Source: Paraburkholderia monticola
Lineage (GTDB): Bacteria > Pseudomonadota > Gammaproteobacteria > Burkholderiales > Burkholderiaceae
Direction: 5' to 3'
DNA length: 64,000 bases
NCBI RefSeq assembly: GCF_001580545.1
Contig: NZ_LRBG01000038.1
Location: 62,001 to 126,000, forward strand
In this document: positions 54,207-63,797 of the stretch, one piece after another
Layout: the number at the start of each line of letters is the position of its first letter
How positions within the stretch are numbered: the stretch's first letter is position 1
Made by a program: the position numbers and the translations under genes
Notes under the pieces: model-generated
The model's database searches: none
Told to the model about the DNA's origin: nothing
The model's input: the letters and a program-made list of their open reading frames with translations, nothing else

Positions 54207-57200
54207 GTGAATACACCGTCTGACGCTGCTAATGAGGCCAATCCTGCGCCTCGGGCACTGCTCGATGCGTTGCATGCAGGCAAGGTCGTCGTTGTGGCAG
54301 GAGCGGGGATCTCGATGCTGCAACCATCGAACTTGCCGAGCTGGTGGGGCTTCAATCAGACGCTGCTCGAGTCGATGAAGCAACAGGTTCACAGTCTGTT
54401 GCCGGAAGACGAACGAAACCTGCTGGATAAGCTTTCGCTCGAAAAGGGCATACCCGTTGTCGCATTCTCGGATCTCGTCGTGCGAACTTTTGCGGGCGGT
54501 GCTTATTTCCCGCTGCTGAAGGTGCTGGAGAGTGCGAAGCCGAACGCAAACCATCGAGCGCTCGCGTGGCTCGCCGGCACCGGGCGCATCAAGGACATTG
54601 TCACGCTGAACTTCGACTCGCTCACCGAGCGCGCGTTTCGCGAAGCCGGAGAAGCGCTGGAAGTGCTGGTGCGCAGCGAAGACTATGGTGTGTTCAGCGC
54701 GAGAAGCCGTGCGTCCGCGCGGCTTCACAAGATCCACGGTTCGGTGACCGACACGCAGACGCTGGTCGATACGGTCAGCCAGAAGGCGAGCGGACTGTCG
54801 GCGGCCCGTCGCAGCGTATTGGAGCAGCTCTTTAGTGAATGTCATGTGCTGCTGATCGGCTTTTCCGGTGCGGACCTGGATTTCGATCTCGACTATCTGC
54901 CGCTACGGCATAGTCTGGCCAGTGGTTTGGGCTTCACCTGGCTCTACCGCAAGGGGAGTCGGCCGCCGGATGTTGGCGCGCAGATCACGTCGGACCCCAG
55001 TCATTTTCTGGAAGCGAATCTGCCTGACGTTTTCCGGATGCTCGGTGTCGATGAGACGCTGCTGGTCGTGCCGGAGCGTGATCCAGGCGCAGGCAACGCG
55101 TCATCCCTTCGTGAGGAGATCGAGGCATGGACATGCGGCATGACCGTCGGCCCGTGGGCCTGCGCGGCGCTCTGTTTGCGGCTGATGCACGAGATGATGT
55201 ATCGGGATGACGCGGCGCGTTTCGAAGCATTGCTGGTGGAGGCCTTCGATCGCGAGGCTGCCACCGGGTACTTTCACGTCAGTGTGGGCGCCGCGATGCG
55301 TCAATTGTCGGTCGCGTGCCTGGAGCGTCTGGACTTTGCCGGTTGCCGCGCGTGGGGCGAAAGGGAACTCGGCTTCCATCAGGCATTGATCGAGCCTTTG
55401 GTCAAAGTCAATCGCTTGTCGCCGGAAGCCCGCACTGAATATCTGCGCAATACGGCGAGCGTTTTCATCAATCTCGCGAATGCATGGCACAGTGAATCGG
55501 ACGACGAGGAGCATCGGCGCGAGGCATTGCGGATGCTCGAGCTTGCGCGTGAACGAGCTTCGGAACTCAACGATGCCGAACTGCTTGCGCTGATCGAGAT
55601 GCGTCATGCGAAACTGGCCTCGAATTCGCTGGATGACAAACTCGCGCATCTGCGCGCAGCCCGTCGTCATGCGCAACCGGTGGGCGCAAGCCTTACGGTG
55701 CTGGAAACGCTGTTGTTGGAGGCGGGCGCGTTGATGCGCGTGTCCGAACTCGACCTCGCGCAGATGCGGCTCGACGAAGCCAGGCAGATTCTCGTGTACA
55801 CGGTGCGCAAGTCATTGGTCTGGCGGCACGCGATGCTTAGCGCGGAATTGTCCGCGCGTCGCGGCGAGCTTGATCGCACGTTCGAAGTACTTAAGCAACT
55901 GATCGATGAACCGTGGCTCGACTTCGAAACGAGGCTTGCCACTGGCCGAGAAATGCTGAGGCTGCTTGGAAATAAAGCCTCGCTCCGAGCGTCCTTACTC
56001 CTGCAGATTGACGCGAGCTTTCCTGAATCGCTGGATGGCAACGATCTTACGAAGCGAGAAGGCGAGTCGCTCGCGTCGATCCGCTCCGGGTGCAAAGCGA
56101 TTGCGGGTGTCACCGAAGACTTCGAGCCATGGTTTCTGATTCAGCCGCGCCCCGATCAGCCGGGCGAGGCACGCATGCGCTACGTGCTTGCGGGGGCCGA
56201 GTACACCGGGAATGTCGTGCTCGTTCTACAGGCATTGGACGCGTTGTGCAGACTCTTTCACCAGCGAGGCTCGATCGAGCGTCTCACCGATCTCGCGCAG
56301 GCATTGCGCGAGCGAGCGTCGCGAAGCAAGAATACGCACTACGAAATCGGGGGCGCCAACTTTCTGGGCATTGCACTCGAGTATCAAGGGCGTATCGCCG
56401 AGGCCGCGCAAGCCTATGAGCGCACCATTGCGGACCTCGAACAGCGGGGCGAGGGTGATAGCACCGGCGCTCATATGCTGCGCTCGAATTTCGCTCGCGT
56501 GCTCGGGCATGACGATGCCGAAGCAAATCGGGCGATCGCGCTGTTCGAGAGCTCGCGGCAGGCGCAACGCCGTCTCGGTGACTGGGATAACTATATGACG
56601 TCGACGGTGAATCAGGCGCGTCTGCTTTGTCAGTTGCAACGCAACGACGAAGCGATTGAACTTCTGACCGCGCATATCGAGCTGACTGATAAATCGAGCC
56701 TGCCGAACGCGCGGGAAAGGCTCATTGCGCTGATCGAGTCGATGAGACGTGGCGAGCGCACGCGCGACACGCGTTTGCGCAGCGCATCGGTCGAGCGTTC
56801 TTCGTGGAACGATTTGCTGAAACAGCACGAACAGGATGACGATACAGAGGAAACTGCGCCGCGAATGGCCACTCGCGCAATGGCCGCTTATGAGGACGGA
56901 CGACGCGACGACGCATTGCGCCTCAACAAAGCCGCGCGCGAGATCTACGCCCGTGCGAACGACAAGATCGGCGAATCGCGTTGCTGGAACAATCTGGCGG
57001 AGATTCACGCGCGCGAAGCTCAGTGGGACGAAGCAGCACGCGCCGCGCAACGGGCGCACGACTTGAGGGAGGCCGGCGGCGACGTCGCGGGGCAAATCAA
57101 GACGCTGTCCAATCTGATGGAATACCTGCTGCGCGGGAATCGTCCAGAGGACGCGTATCAATCAGGCAAGCGCTTGCTGGCACTTGCGGGGCCAGGTATG

Positions 57201-58049
57201 CGCATGTGGGAAGTGGCAAAAGCCCGCGTTTGCCTGATCGACGCAGCATTGAAGACCGACCGGCTTGCCGAGGCGGAGCGCATGCTTCCGGACGCGGTCG
57301 AAGCGCTCACGGCCGTGGAACACTCCGCGCGCGGCGAAATGCTCGAACGGATAGGAAGGTATCGGCAACTGCTCGAAGAGATACGAGCCGCGCCAAAGCG
57401 GGATGATGCACGGGTCGGCGCGGCGGCGATGCAGGCTATCGAGCTGGCGCGGCAGCAATCTCAGGACGCCGCGACCCGTACGCTCACGGCCGCGCTGAAT
57501 GAGGCCACCAATTCAATTGATCAGGCGACCTTGCACGGTGAAATGGGCAACCGGTTGGCGAAGACCGATCCGCAAGCAGCGCAAATGCACTATGAGCAAT
57601 CGCGGGCGCTCTACGAGGCGGCGGGACACAGCGGCATGGCGTGGTACGCGCGTTGTATCGCCGAACGGATGCGGGTCGATCAAGGCGCCGATCCTGACGC
57701 ATTGTTGAAATTCGCGGATGAGTGCCCCGTGACGACGGTCAAGCTGAATGCGCTTGCTGCATATGGCGGCGTGCTGCTGCGCGAATATGAAGAAGTGGAA
57801 GTGTATAGCGACGCAGCCGTCGATGCGGTCAGCCGACGCATCGAGGAAGCGCTCAGTCTGTTCGACACGGAGCCTGAACAGTTGGGACAGACCGCATTGC
57901 AGCTCACGTATATCTACATGATGAAAGAGGATTTGCCGGCGGCACGTCGCACACTGGAGCGCGCTCGAGTGTGGCTCGTGCGTGCCAATTCGACGTATCT
58001 GAACGACCTGGAGGTGGTCGATCGGCAACTACGGGAGGAGGGGGTGTAA
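54207..58049 (+). CDS. SIR2-domain protein with long TPR-like C-terminus (putative defence NADase)
   Basis: A 1280-residue protein starting at GTG 54207 behind GAGGAGAA. The SIR2_2-type domain (~residues 20-270) keeps the key positions: VVVAGAGIS (residues 28-36), TLNFDSLTE with Asn135, LHKIHGS with His177, and LLIGFSGADLDFD. Such bacterial SIR2 domains often hydrolyse NAD in anti-phage systems. Residues ~380-1270 are helical repeats of TPR type (e.g. NFLGIALEYQGRIAEAAQAY; RCWNNLAEIHAREAQWDEAA). No ATPase/STAND motif is apparent. With its membrane partner it forms a compact two-gene unit that matches no defence system I can name. Confidence 0.85.
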   Translation: MNTPSDAANEANPAPRALLDALHAGKVVVVAGAGISMLQPSNLPSWWGFNQTLLESMKQQVHSLLPEDERNLLDKLSLEKGIPVVAFSDLVVRTFAGGAYFPLLKVLESAKPNANHRALAWLAGTGRIKDIVTLNFDSLTERAFREAGEALEVLVRSEDYGVFSARSRASARLHKIHGSVTDTQTLVDTVSQKASGLSAARRSVLEQLFSECHVLLIGFSGADLDFDLDYLPLRHSLASGLGFTWLYRKGSRPPDVGAQITSDPSHFLEANLPDVFRMLGVDETLLVVPERDPGAGNASSLREEIEAWTCGMTVGPWACAALCLRLMHEMMYRDDAARFEALLVEAFDREAATGYFHVSVGAAMRQLSVACLERLDFAGCRAWGERELGFHQALIEPLVKVNRLSPEARTEYLRNTASVFINLANAWHSESDDEEHRREALRMLELARERASELNDAELLALIEMRHAKLASNSLDDKLAHLRAARRHAQPVGASLTVLETLLLEAGALMRVSELDLAQMRLDEARQILVYTVRKSLVWRHAMLSAELSARRGELDRTFEVLKQLIDEPWLDFETRLATGREMLRLLGNKASLRASLLLQIDASFPESLDGNDLTKREGESLASIRSGCKAIAGVTEDFEPWFLIQPRPDQPGEARMRYVLAGAEYTGNVVLVLQALDALCRLFHQRGSIERLTDLAQALRERASRSKNTHYEIGGANFLGIALEYQGRIAEAAQAYERTIADLEQRGEGDSTGAHMLRSNFARVLGHDDAEANRAIALFESSRQAQRRLGDWDNYMTSTVNQARLLCQLQRNDEAIELLTAHIELTDKSSLPNARERLIALIESMRRGERTRDTRLRSASVERSSWNDLLKQHEQDDDTEETAPRMATRAMAAYEDGRRDDALRLNKAAREIYARANDKIGESRCWNNLAEIHAREAQWDEAARAAQRAHDLREAGGDVAGQIKTLSNLMEYLLRGNRPEDAYQSGKRLLALAGPGMRMWEVAKARVCLIDAALKTDRLAEAERMLPDAVEALTAVEHSARGEMLERIGRYRQLLEEIRAAPKRDDARVGAAAMQAIELARQQSQDAATRTLTAALNEATNSIDQATLHGEMGNRLAKTDPQAAQMHYEQSRALYEAAGHSGMAWYARCIAERMRVDQGADPDALLKFADECPVTTVKLNALAAYGGVLLREYEEVEVYSDAAVDAVSRRIEEALSLFDTEPEQLGQTALQLTYIYMMKEDLPAARRTLERARVWLVRANSTYLNDLEVVDRQLREEGV

Positions 58050-58147
58050 GTACTTCGCAGAGCGGACGGGAGTGCATACAGATGTCGAATATTGACGCTT
58101 TCAACAACACTGAATTTCAAATCTACGCCTTTGGGTGGTTTGACTTG

Positions 58148-58229
58148 GTGCATATGCACAATTAAGCTGTCTTGTATCTCGCAGAGAAGCGCGACAGGTC
58201 GACTTTCTTCATACATGTGCATACGCACT
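58148..58229 (+). promoter_or_regulatory. Twin operator-like palindromes GTGCATAYGCAC before the thiolase gene
   Basis: GTGCATATGCAC (58148-58159) is a perfect 12-bp palindrome. GTGCATACGCAC (58218-58229) differs by one base and lies 70 bp away, about 45 bp before the thiolase ATG. A further partial copy GTGCATAC occurs near 58072. They look like paired operator sites for a dimeric regulator; which one is unknown. Confidence 0.55.
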
Positions 58230-58273
58230 TAAAGAAATCGAGCATAGATGCAACTCAAACCCAAGGAATAGCG

Positions 58274-59458
58274 ATGAATGCACGCGAAGTGATAATTGCC
58301 CATCCCGTTCGCACGCCAATTGGCGCTTTCGGTGGATCGTTGAAGGACGTGCCCGCGACGGCGCTTGGTGCGCTCGTCGTGCGAGAAACGTTGCGCCGCG
58401 CCGCACTCGATCCGAAAGCGCTGTCTTCGGTGGTGATGGGCAACGTCGTCCAGGCCGGGAACAAGATGAACCCGGCGCGCCAGGCATCCATTGGCGGCGG
58501 CGTACCGGTGTCGGTCCCGGCATTGACCGTGAACCGCGTTTGCGGCTCGGGCGCGCAGGCAATCGTTTCGGCGGCGCAGGAAATCGCGCTCGGTTACGGT
58601 GACGTGGCGGTCGCGGGGGGCATGGAAAGCATGGAGCGGGCGCCGTATCTGCTGGACACCGCACGCTGGGGCAGCCGCATGGGTAATGCGCAAGTTCACG
58701 ACAGCATGCTGCGCGACGGTCTTGTCGATGCGTTCTCGGGCGAGCATTCGGGCTGGCATACGGAAGATCTCGTGACGAACACCGACCTGACGCGCCGCGC
58801 TCAGGATGAGTGGGCCGCGCGTTCGCAGCAGCGGTTCGCCGCCGCACAGGAACGTGGTGTCTTCGATGCCGAACTGGTTGCCGTCGCGATCGAAGGACGC
58901 AAGGGCACCGTGCAGTTTGCGCGCGACGAGCAGCCTCGCCCGGAAACCACAGTGGAAACGCTGGCCAGGCTGCGCCCCGCGTTCCGTCCCGACGGCACGA
59001 TTACAGCGGGCAATGCGCCCGGTCTGAACAGCGGCGCAGCGGCGATGATCGTTGCCGAGCGAGGCTACGCGGAGGCCAACGATATCGAACCCATCGCGCG
59101 CCTTGCGGCGTTCGGCATCGCGGCCGTCGAGCCAGGCATGTTCGGCCTCGGCCCCGTGCCGGCCGTGCAGATCGCGTTGGAGCGAGCCGGCTGGAAACTC
59201 ACGGATGTCGAGCGTGTCGAGATCAACGAGGCATTCGCCGCCGTGCCGCTCGCGGTTGCGAAGCAGCTCGGCCTCGCACACGACATCATCAATGTGGAAG
59301 GCGGGGCGATCGCGCACGGCCATCCGATCGGCGCAACGGGCGCGGTTCTGACCACGCGTCTCGTCCACTCGATGCGCCGTGACGGCTTGAAGCGCGGCAT
59401 CGTTACGCTGTGCATTGGTGGCGGGCAGGGCATCGCGCTCGCGCTGGAAGTGCTGTAG
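58274..59458 (+). CDS. Acetyl-CoA C-acyltransferase (thiolase)
   Basis: A 394-residue protein of classical thiolase length. Nucleophilic Cys90 lies in VNRVCGSGAQA, then GGMESMERAPYLL, EGGAIAHGHPIGATGAV and the C-terminal CIGGGQGIALALEVL with the second active-site Cys. It condenses or cleaves acetoacetyl-CoA or longer 3-ketoacyl-CoA. AAGGAATAGC precedes the ATG at 58274; upstream in-frame codons are not credible coding sequence. It lies alone behind two operator-like palindromes. Confidence 0.95.
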   Translation: MNAREVIIAHPVRTPIGAFGGSLKDVPATALGALVVRETLRRAALDPKALSSVVMGNVVQAGNKMNPARQASIGGGVPVSVPALTVNRVCGSGAQAIVSAAQEIALGYGDVAVAGGMESMERAPYLLDTARWGSRMGNAQVHDSMLRDGLVDAFSGEHSGWHTEDLVTNTDLTRRAQDEWAARSQQRFAAAQERGVFDAELVAVAIEGRKGTVQFARDEQPRPETTVETLARLRPAFRPDGTITAGNAPGLNSGAAAMIVAERGYAEANDIEPIARLAAFGIAAVEPGMFGLGPVPAVQIALERAGWKLTDVERVEINEAFAAVPLAVAKQLGLAHDIINVEGGAIAHGHPIGATGAVLTTRLVHSMRRDGLKRGIVTLCIGGGQGIALALEVL

Positions 59459-59497
59459 AGATAGCGGGTCAGGGTTGCTGCATCGTTTTCTTTTGAA

Positions 59498-59536
59498 AAG
59501 GCGCGACGAAGACGATCCGAGTGATCGTCGCGCGCT
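59498..59536 (-). terminator. Inverted repeat downstream of the ferritin-like gene
   Basis: GCGCGACGA (59501-59509) pairs with TCGTCGCGC (59525-59533), with an alternative inner hairpin GACGATC/GATCGTC. Read on the minus strand, the stem is followed by CTTTTC, so it may terminate transcription from the diiron-protein gene that ends at 59663. It may also serve the thiolase gene, but there is no T-tract on the plus strand. Confidence 0.4.
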
Positions 59537-59662
59537 TCGTGTGCTGCCATCACTCGACTACGAGCGTCGATTTCAATCTCGAGGGATTGCAGCGTGATCC
59601 CGCGAACCGCGCATCGCGCGACGCAGCCCACCATCATGTACGCGTTCAATGCGCGGTAACGC

Positions 59663-60595
59663 TCAATGCAACGTGGCGAGTGCAGCCCGGATACGCATCA
59701 TCTGCGGTTCAGAGATGAGCCCATTGAGTACTTCGGCGAAGTGGGGGTGATGCATGCCGGAATGAATGTACTGCCACCGATAAGCATGATGGAAATTTGC
59801 TTCGATCGACATAGCGTCAGCCTCGCCGACGGCGCGCCCGCAGTTCGCGATGAAATACCGCGAGTCCGCTGCCGCCTGCATGCGCAAGATGCCGTCCAGC
59901 GCGCTCACCAGTTCGATGAACTCGTCGACGGCGCTATCGCGCGCCGTATCCGTCAGCAAGGCGTCGTGCCGTTTCCATTCGAGTTCATCGAGGATGGCGT
60001 GTTGACTCTCTTCCCTCCAGTGGTACAGAAACACGTTCTTGAACAGTTCGGAAAGCTGATCGTCCGGATGAATGCTCTGGCGGTAGTGAATCTGCGTGAA
60101 AAGTTCGATATATAACGTCATGGCCAGCACCGCCCACGTGCTCTTGCCGAGGACCACGGCGGCAATCGCGTCGGGATCGATGTCGAATCGATAACCTGGA
60201 GGCAGCGTTTCGCCGATCATTCCTTCGATACGGCGAAACAGCGCCTGGTGTTTGAGCTCTTCGTCGCTGAAGCGTACGAGCGCTTCGAGCGCCACCTGGT
60301 CGCCGAGCCAGTAGTCGCGGCTCACTTCCAGCACCTTGGCGTTGATGAACCGCTCGACCAGTCCGAATACGTTCGCGTACGTGCGCCCCTGAATCTGGCT
60401 GACGAACCGTTTCTCGCTCTCCGAGAGCATGATGAAGTCCGGCACCAGGGAGAGGCCGTCCGGCAAATACTTCTGGGACATGTCGAAGGTACGGCCTGCA
60501 ATCACATCACGCTCGATGTCCCAACTGATCATCTTCGAAGCGCGAATGCATCGGGCGTAACGATCGCGATCGGGCAGCCGCAATACTGCGTTCAT
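59663..60595 (-). CDS. Ferritin-like diiron protein
   Basis: A 310-residue, mostly helical protein. ATG 60595 has GGGAGAAG upstream. Diiron-type ligand motifs are visible: a Glu in FGLVERFINAKVLE (near residue 78), EELKHQ (near residue 112) and EESQHA (near residue 196), with more acidic residues in the last helices (SAVDEFIEL). This pattern occurs in ferritin-like oxygenases and desaturase relatives. It could hydroxylate or desaturate a lipid-type substrate, given thiolase and acyl-CoA synthetase neighbours, but no substrate is evident. Confidence 0.7.
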   Translation of the reverse strand: MNAVLRLPDRDRYARCIRASKMISWDIERDVIAGRTFDMSQKYLPDGLSLVPDFIMLSESEKRFVSQIQGRTYANVFGLVERFINAKVLEVSRDYWLGDQVALEALVRFSDEELKHQALFRRIEGMIGETLPPGYRFDIDPDAIAAVVLGKSTWAVLAMTLYIELFTQIHYRQSIHPDDQLSELFKNVFLYHWREESQHAILDELEWKRHDALLTDTARDSAVDEFIELVSALDGILRMQAAADSRYFIANCGRAVGEADAMSIEANFHHAYRWQYIHSGMHHPHFAEVLNGLISEPQMMRIRAALATLH

Positions 60596-60825
60596 AGAAC
60601 TTCTCCCAATATGGACCGCCGTGCGGTCTAGCGTTGAACGTCGATTCACCGGGCAGTGCCAATCGAACGATCTGGCATTCCGGCACGCTCAATTTACGAT
60701 TGGGAGTCTTGAACTTCTATGATCGAATCGCCAGGCGATATGACTGAAACGCCGTTTCGGCTCGTCGATTACACGCATCCATTCAGAGGATGTTGTCGAG
60801 CTAGCACTGCGTCACGCGGTGAAGA

Positions 60826-61869
60826 TCACTGATCGGGATGGGCCGTAACGCTGCCCGTATGTTGCGCGTGCTCCGCTGACGCCGTCACGCCGTTCGTCTT
60901 TCCTTTGCTCTTGCGCCAGCCGGCAGGAGGCATGCCGAATTCGCGCCTGAACGCTCGACTGAATGCCGCTTCCGATTCATAGCCAATCTGCTCCGCCACA
61001 GCGATGAGCGACTTGCTGCCGATGAGAAGTTCGTGCGCCGCAATCTGCATGCGCCATCTGGCGAGGTATTGCATGGGCGGTTGCCCCAGCAGATCCGTAA
61101 AGCGTTGCGCCAGCGCGGAACGCGACAAACCCACTTTGCGAGCCAGTTCATCGACGGTCCACGGATGTGCCGCTTGCGCGTGAAGCAACGAAAGCGCGCG
61201 GCCAACATAGCGATCGCGCACGCCGGCGAGCCAGCCGGTCTGGTTCTCAGGTAACGCTTCAATACAGCTACGAATCGCTTCGACGAATAGCAGTTCCGAT
61301 AGCCTGGCAAGCACGATCGTGCCTCCCGCGCGCGCGTCGGCCGCTTCGGCGGCAGCCAGTTTGAGAGACGACTCGAGCCATGCCGCACGCGGGTCCTCGC
61401 GCATATCGATCTTGAAGAGTCGCGGTAGCGATGAGAGCAGCGGATTGCTCAACGTATCGTCGGAGGCCAGAAAGCCGCACACGATGCGCGTCACGGCGCC
61501 CCCTCCGCCGTAGGAAAGCGTCATCACTTCGCCGGGTGCTGCCGTCATCTGTCCGGCCAGTAGCGACTCCGACGGCACCGGGGAAAGATCGATCGCGCTG
61601 CCAATGATGTGCGTTTCACCCTGAGGCACGACGATCAGTTCGCCGGCATGGACGTGAATAGCCGAACCGGGATCGTCAGCGAGTTGCGCCCAGCAACTCC
61701 CCTCTATGATCAGATGATAAGAAACGATGCGCTCGGACGGCGGCAAGTAAGCGGAGCAGAGCGAAGCATCGGTGCGACCGATCATGGCCCACGGCGCGGT
61801 GAGTGTCCCGTTCAGAAACACGGCGCCGCTCAGACGAACAGCGCGCAGTACATCGGAGACTGCATCCAT
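60826..61869 (-). CDS. AraC family transcriptional regulator (cupin-type sensor)
   Basis: A 347-residue protein. The N-terminal cupin-like domain contains SYHLIIEGSCWAQL and VHAGELIVVPQGETHIIG near residues 50-90. The C-terminal double helix-turn-helix reads HPWTVDELARKVGLSRSALAQRF ... LIAVAEQIGYESEAAFSRAF followed by REFGMPPAGWR. ATG 61869 is chosen because the cupin domain starts soon after it. It may control the adjacent diiron-protein gene or genes beyond 62 kb; no operator is identified. Confidence 0.9.
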   Translation of the reverse strand: MDAVSDVLRAVRLSGAVFLNGTLTAPWAMIGRTDASLCSAYLPPSERIVSYHLIIEGSCWAQLADDPGSAIHVHAGELIVVPQGETHIIGSAIDLSPVPSESLLAGQMTAAPGEVMTLSYGGGGAVTRIVCGFLASDDTLSNPLLSSLPRLFKIDMREDPRAAWLESSLKLAAAEAADARAGGTIVLARLSELLFVEAIRSCIEALPENQTGWLAGVRDRYVGRALSLLHAQAAHPWTVDELARKVGLSRSALAQRFTDLLGQPPMQYLARWRMQIAAHELLIGSKSLIAVAEQIGYESEAAFSRAFRREFGMPPAGWRKSKGKTNGVTASAEHAQHTGSVTAHPDQ

Positions 61870-62260
61870 GGATAGCTCGCGTGAAATGCGATTTCCCGGG
61901 CGATAAACCTGGCAGCCGGTCATTCGTCGTGATGGCCAAGGGCTACATGTTATACCCGCAATCCGGTTCGATGACAGTTTCCTTACGGCCTCAGCTTTCT
62001 CGCCGGCCGGCACCGGCAACGCGATGCCTCGATCAGAAGCGGACGATCGGTCAAGAAAGAACGACGCACGGGCAGGACGGCGAGGGCGTGCCCCGCGCAG
62101 AGTTCATCACAGGAGGGAACATCACGGATCAGCGTCATCCGTACGTCGCAATCAAGCCTTCCTCGGGATTCTGGAAACCTGGCGCATCACCCAGCTTGCG
62201 CGAGTCGGTTCACGCACAGTGACTTACCGATTCGCGCAAATACCATTGCGTGAGATACCG
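61870..62260. other. Spacer between AraC gene and small membrane-protein gene
   Basis: A 391-bp region with no recognisable coding sequence. An AGGAGGG run near 62112 is not followed by a usable start codon. It presumably holds the divergent promoters. Confidence 0.5.
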
Positions 62261-62425
62261 ATGAAACGCCTGATAAGCCGTGCGATGTACCACCCGATCA
62301 TCGCGTTATCCATTTTTTATCTGGCCGACGTGATGCATCACGTCGACTACAGCGTCTCCGGCGCGCTGCTGGTTCTGGCAGCGAAAACGCTCTCGCGGGT
62401 ATCAAGTCTGTTCAACAAGGGATAG
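62261..62425 (+). CDS. Small hydrophobic protein (54 aa)
   Basis: An ORF starting MKRLISRAMYHPIIALSIFY with a hydrophobic stretch to about residue 24 and a second weaker one (GALLVLAAKTLSRV), ending LFNKG. It has a basic N-terminus and is probably a small inner-membrane protein. The ribosome-binding site is weak. It stands alone between AraC and pyruvyl-transferase genes. I do not recognise a family. Confidence 0.5.
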   Translation: MKRLISRAMYHPIIALSIFYLADVMHHVDYSVSGALLVLAAKTLSRVSSLFNKG

Positions 62426-62442
62426 AACGGGGTGCAGAGCGC

Positions 62443-63651
62443 TTACGTCTGCGGGGGTTGCGCGAATCCTTCCCGATAGCGGGCGGCGAGGCGCGTGGCC
62501 GTGCGCTGCAGCAACGCACGGTCGACCGTCAGGGCCTGCAGCATGGCTTCGGAAAGCGCCTCGATGCTCACGCTGCCCGGCACGCATGCCGGCTCCCACG
62601 TCGCGGCAAACGCGGACTGTTTCGTCGTCTCGTTCACGCGCGCCGGATGAACGATATTCAGCCGCGGCAAGCCGAACGCCATCGCAACGATCCGTCCATG
62701 CAGACTACTGCCCGCATAGCCCTCGGCATAGGCGATCAGTGCGCAGATGTCCCATATGTCCAGCGAGCGGAACAGATGCGTACGCGTGGCATTCATCCGT
62801 GCCGCTATCCGCTCATAGCACGCCAGATCGTCATGCCAGGGCGCGGCACCCGCGCGGAAAAAAACGATGCCAAGCCCGCGTTCGTTCGAGACGCGATCGA
62901 GTTCGCTCGCAAGCACACCGAGCGTTCGATCGTCGCCGAAATCCGCACTGAACTGCACGGCGATATATCCGTCGGGAAACGCCCTCTGCAAATCCGCCAC
63001 GCCGCTTCGCTGCTTGCACCCGCGAATGTTCGCGCCGAATAGATCGGCCACCATCACCGCCGGATCGGGAACCAGCCGCGCGTGAATGCCAGCTGCGGCG
63101 AGCGCATGCTGGGTGTGGATGTCGCGCACGCTGACGTCGTCGGCTTGCGCGAGCTTCGAAAGGACCTCGGCGCGCATGTCGGGCCTGAGCCGCTCCAGAT
63201 CGACGCCGCCGACTGCTTGATAAGTGACGCTCGATGCACAGGGAAACATCGCGCGCGAGGCCATGTAGGGGGTAAGCGTGTCGAGACCCGTTAGCGAACG
63301 TGCCCACGTGCGCCGTTCGCCGCTGTGTTTGTCCAGTCGCGCGACGATCGCTTGTGCCTGCTCCTGCTCGAGCAGCATCACCGCCGCTTCCCAGTCGCTG
63401 CAAGTCAGGATCTCGCCGCCTGGATGCACGATATGCACGCGGTCGTTGCCGCGGCTCGCGGCCAGTTGCGCGAGCGCCTCTACAGCGTGGCCGCCATGGA
63501 CGCGCATGTCACGCTCCGCGAGCCCGGCGAAGATTACGTCGTCGCATGCAAGCAGCTTCGCCGCGACGTGCGGGAACAGGAGGTCGCCCAGGTTGTGGCG
63601 ATCGAAGGCGCCGAACACCACGACTGCATCATGTTTGCCTGTGTCTTGCAT
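62443..63651 (-). CDS. Polysaccharide pyruvyl transferase family protein
   Basis: A 402-residue protein. It starts VVVFGAFDRHNLGDLLFPHVAAKLL, the N-terminal pattern of the polysaccharide pyruvyl transferase (WcaK/CsaB-like) family. It also has SVRDIHTQHALAAAGI, LVPDPAVMVADLF and the C-terminal LIAYAEGYAGSSLHGRIVAMAFGLP, whose S(S)LHGRI motif is diagnostic. It adds ketal pyruvate to surface polysaccharide or acts as a related transferase. ATG 63651 is preferred over the adjacent GTG 63654. Apart from the divergent acyl-CoA synthetase, no other polysaccharide genes are in view. Confidence 0.85.
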   Translation of the reverse strand: MQDTGKHDAVVVFGAFDRHNLGDLLFPHVAAKLLACDDVIFAGLAERDMRVHGGHAVEALAQLAASRGNDRVHIVHPGGEILTCSDWEAAVMLLEQEQAQAIVARLDKHSGERRTWARSLTGLDTLTPYMASRAMFPCASSVTYQAVGGVDLERLRPDMRAEVLSKLAQADDVSVRDIHTQHALAAAGIHARLVPDPAVMVADLFGANIRGCKQRSGVADLQRAFPDGYIAVQFSADFGDDRTLGVLASELDRVSNERGLGIVFFRAGAAPWHDDLACYERIAARMNATRTHLFRSLDIWDICALIAYAEGYAGSSLHGRIVAMAFGLPRLNIVHPARVNETTKQSAFAATWEPACVPGSVSIEALSEAMLQALTVDRALLQRTATRLAARYREGFAQPPQT

Positions 63652-63797
63652 CACGCTTATGCGCCTCAGGAAAACCGAAGTACGCGGCCTTCATGCAAAG
63701 CCGGGGCGTCTGGTAACTCGTAAGATGATCTATAACGTAGTCAGCGGAAAGCTTATCCGCAAGGATCAGGCGATCGCGCTCGTCAACGGAGGAAAGC

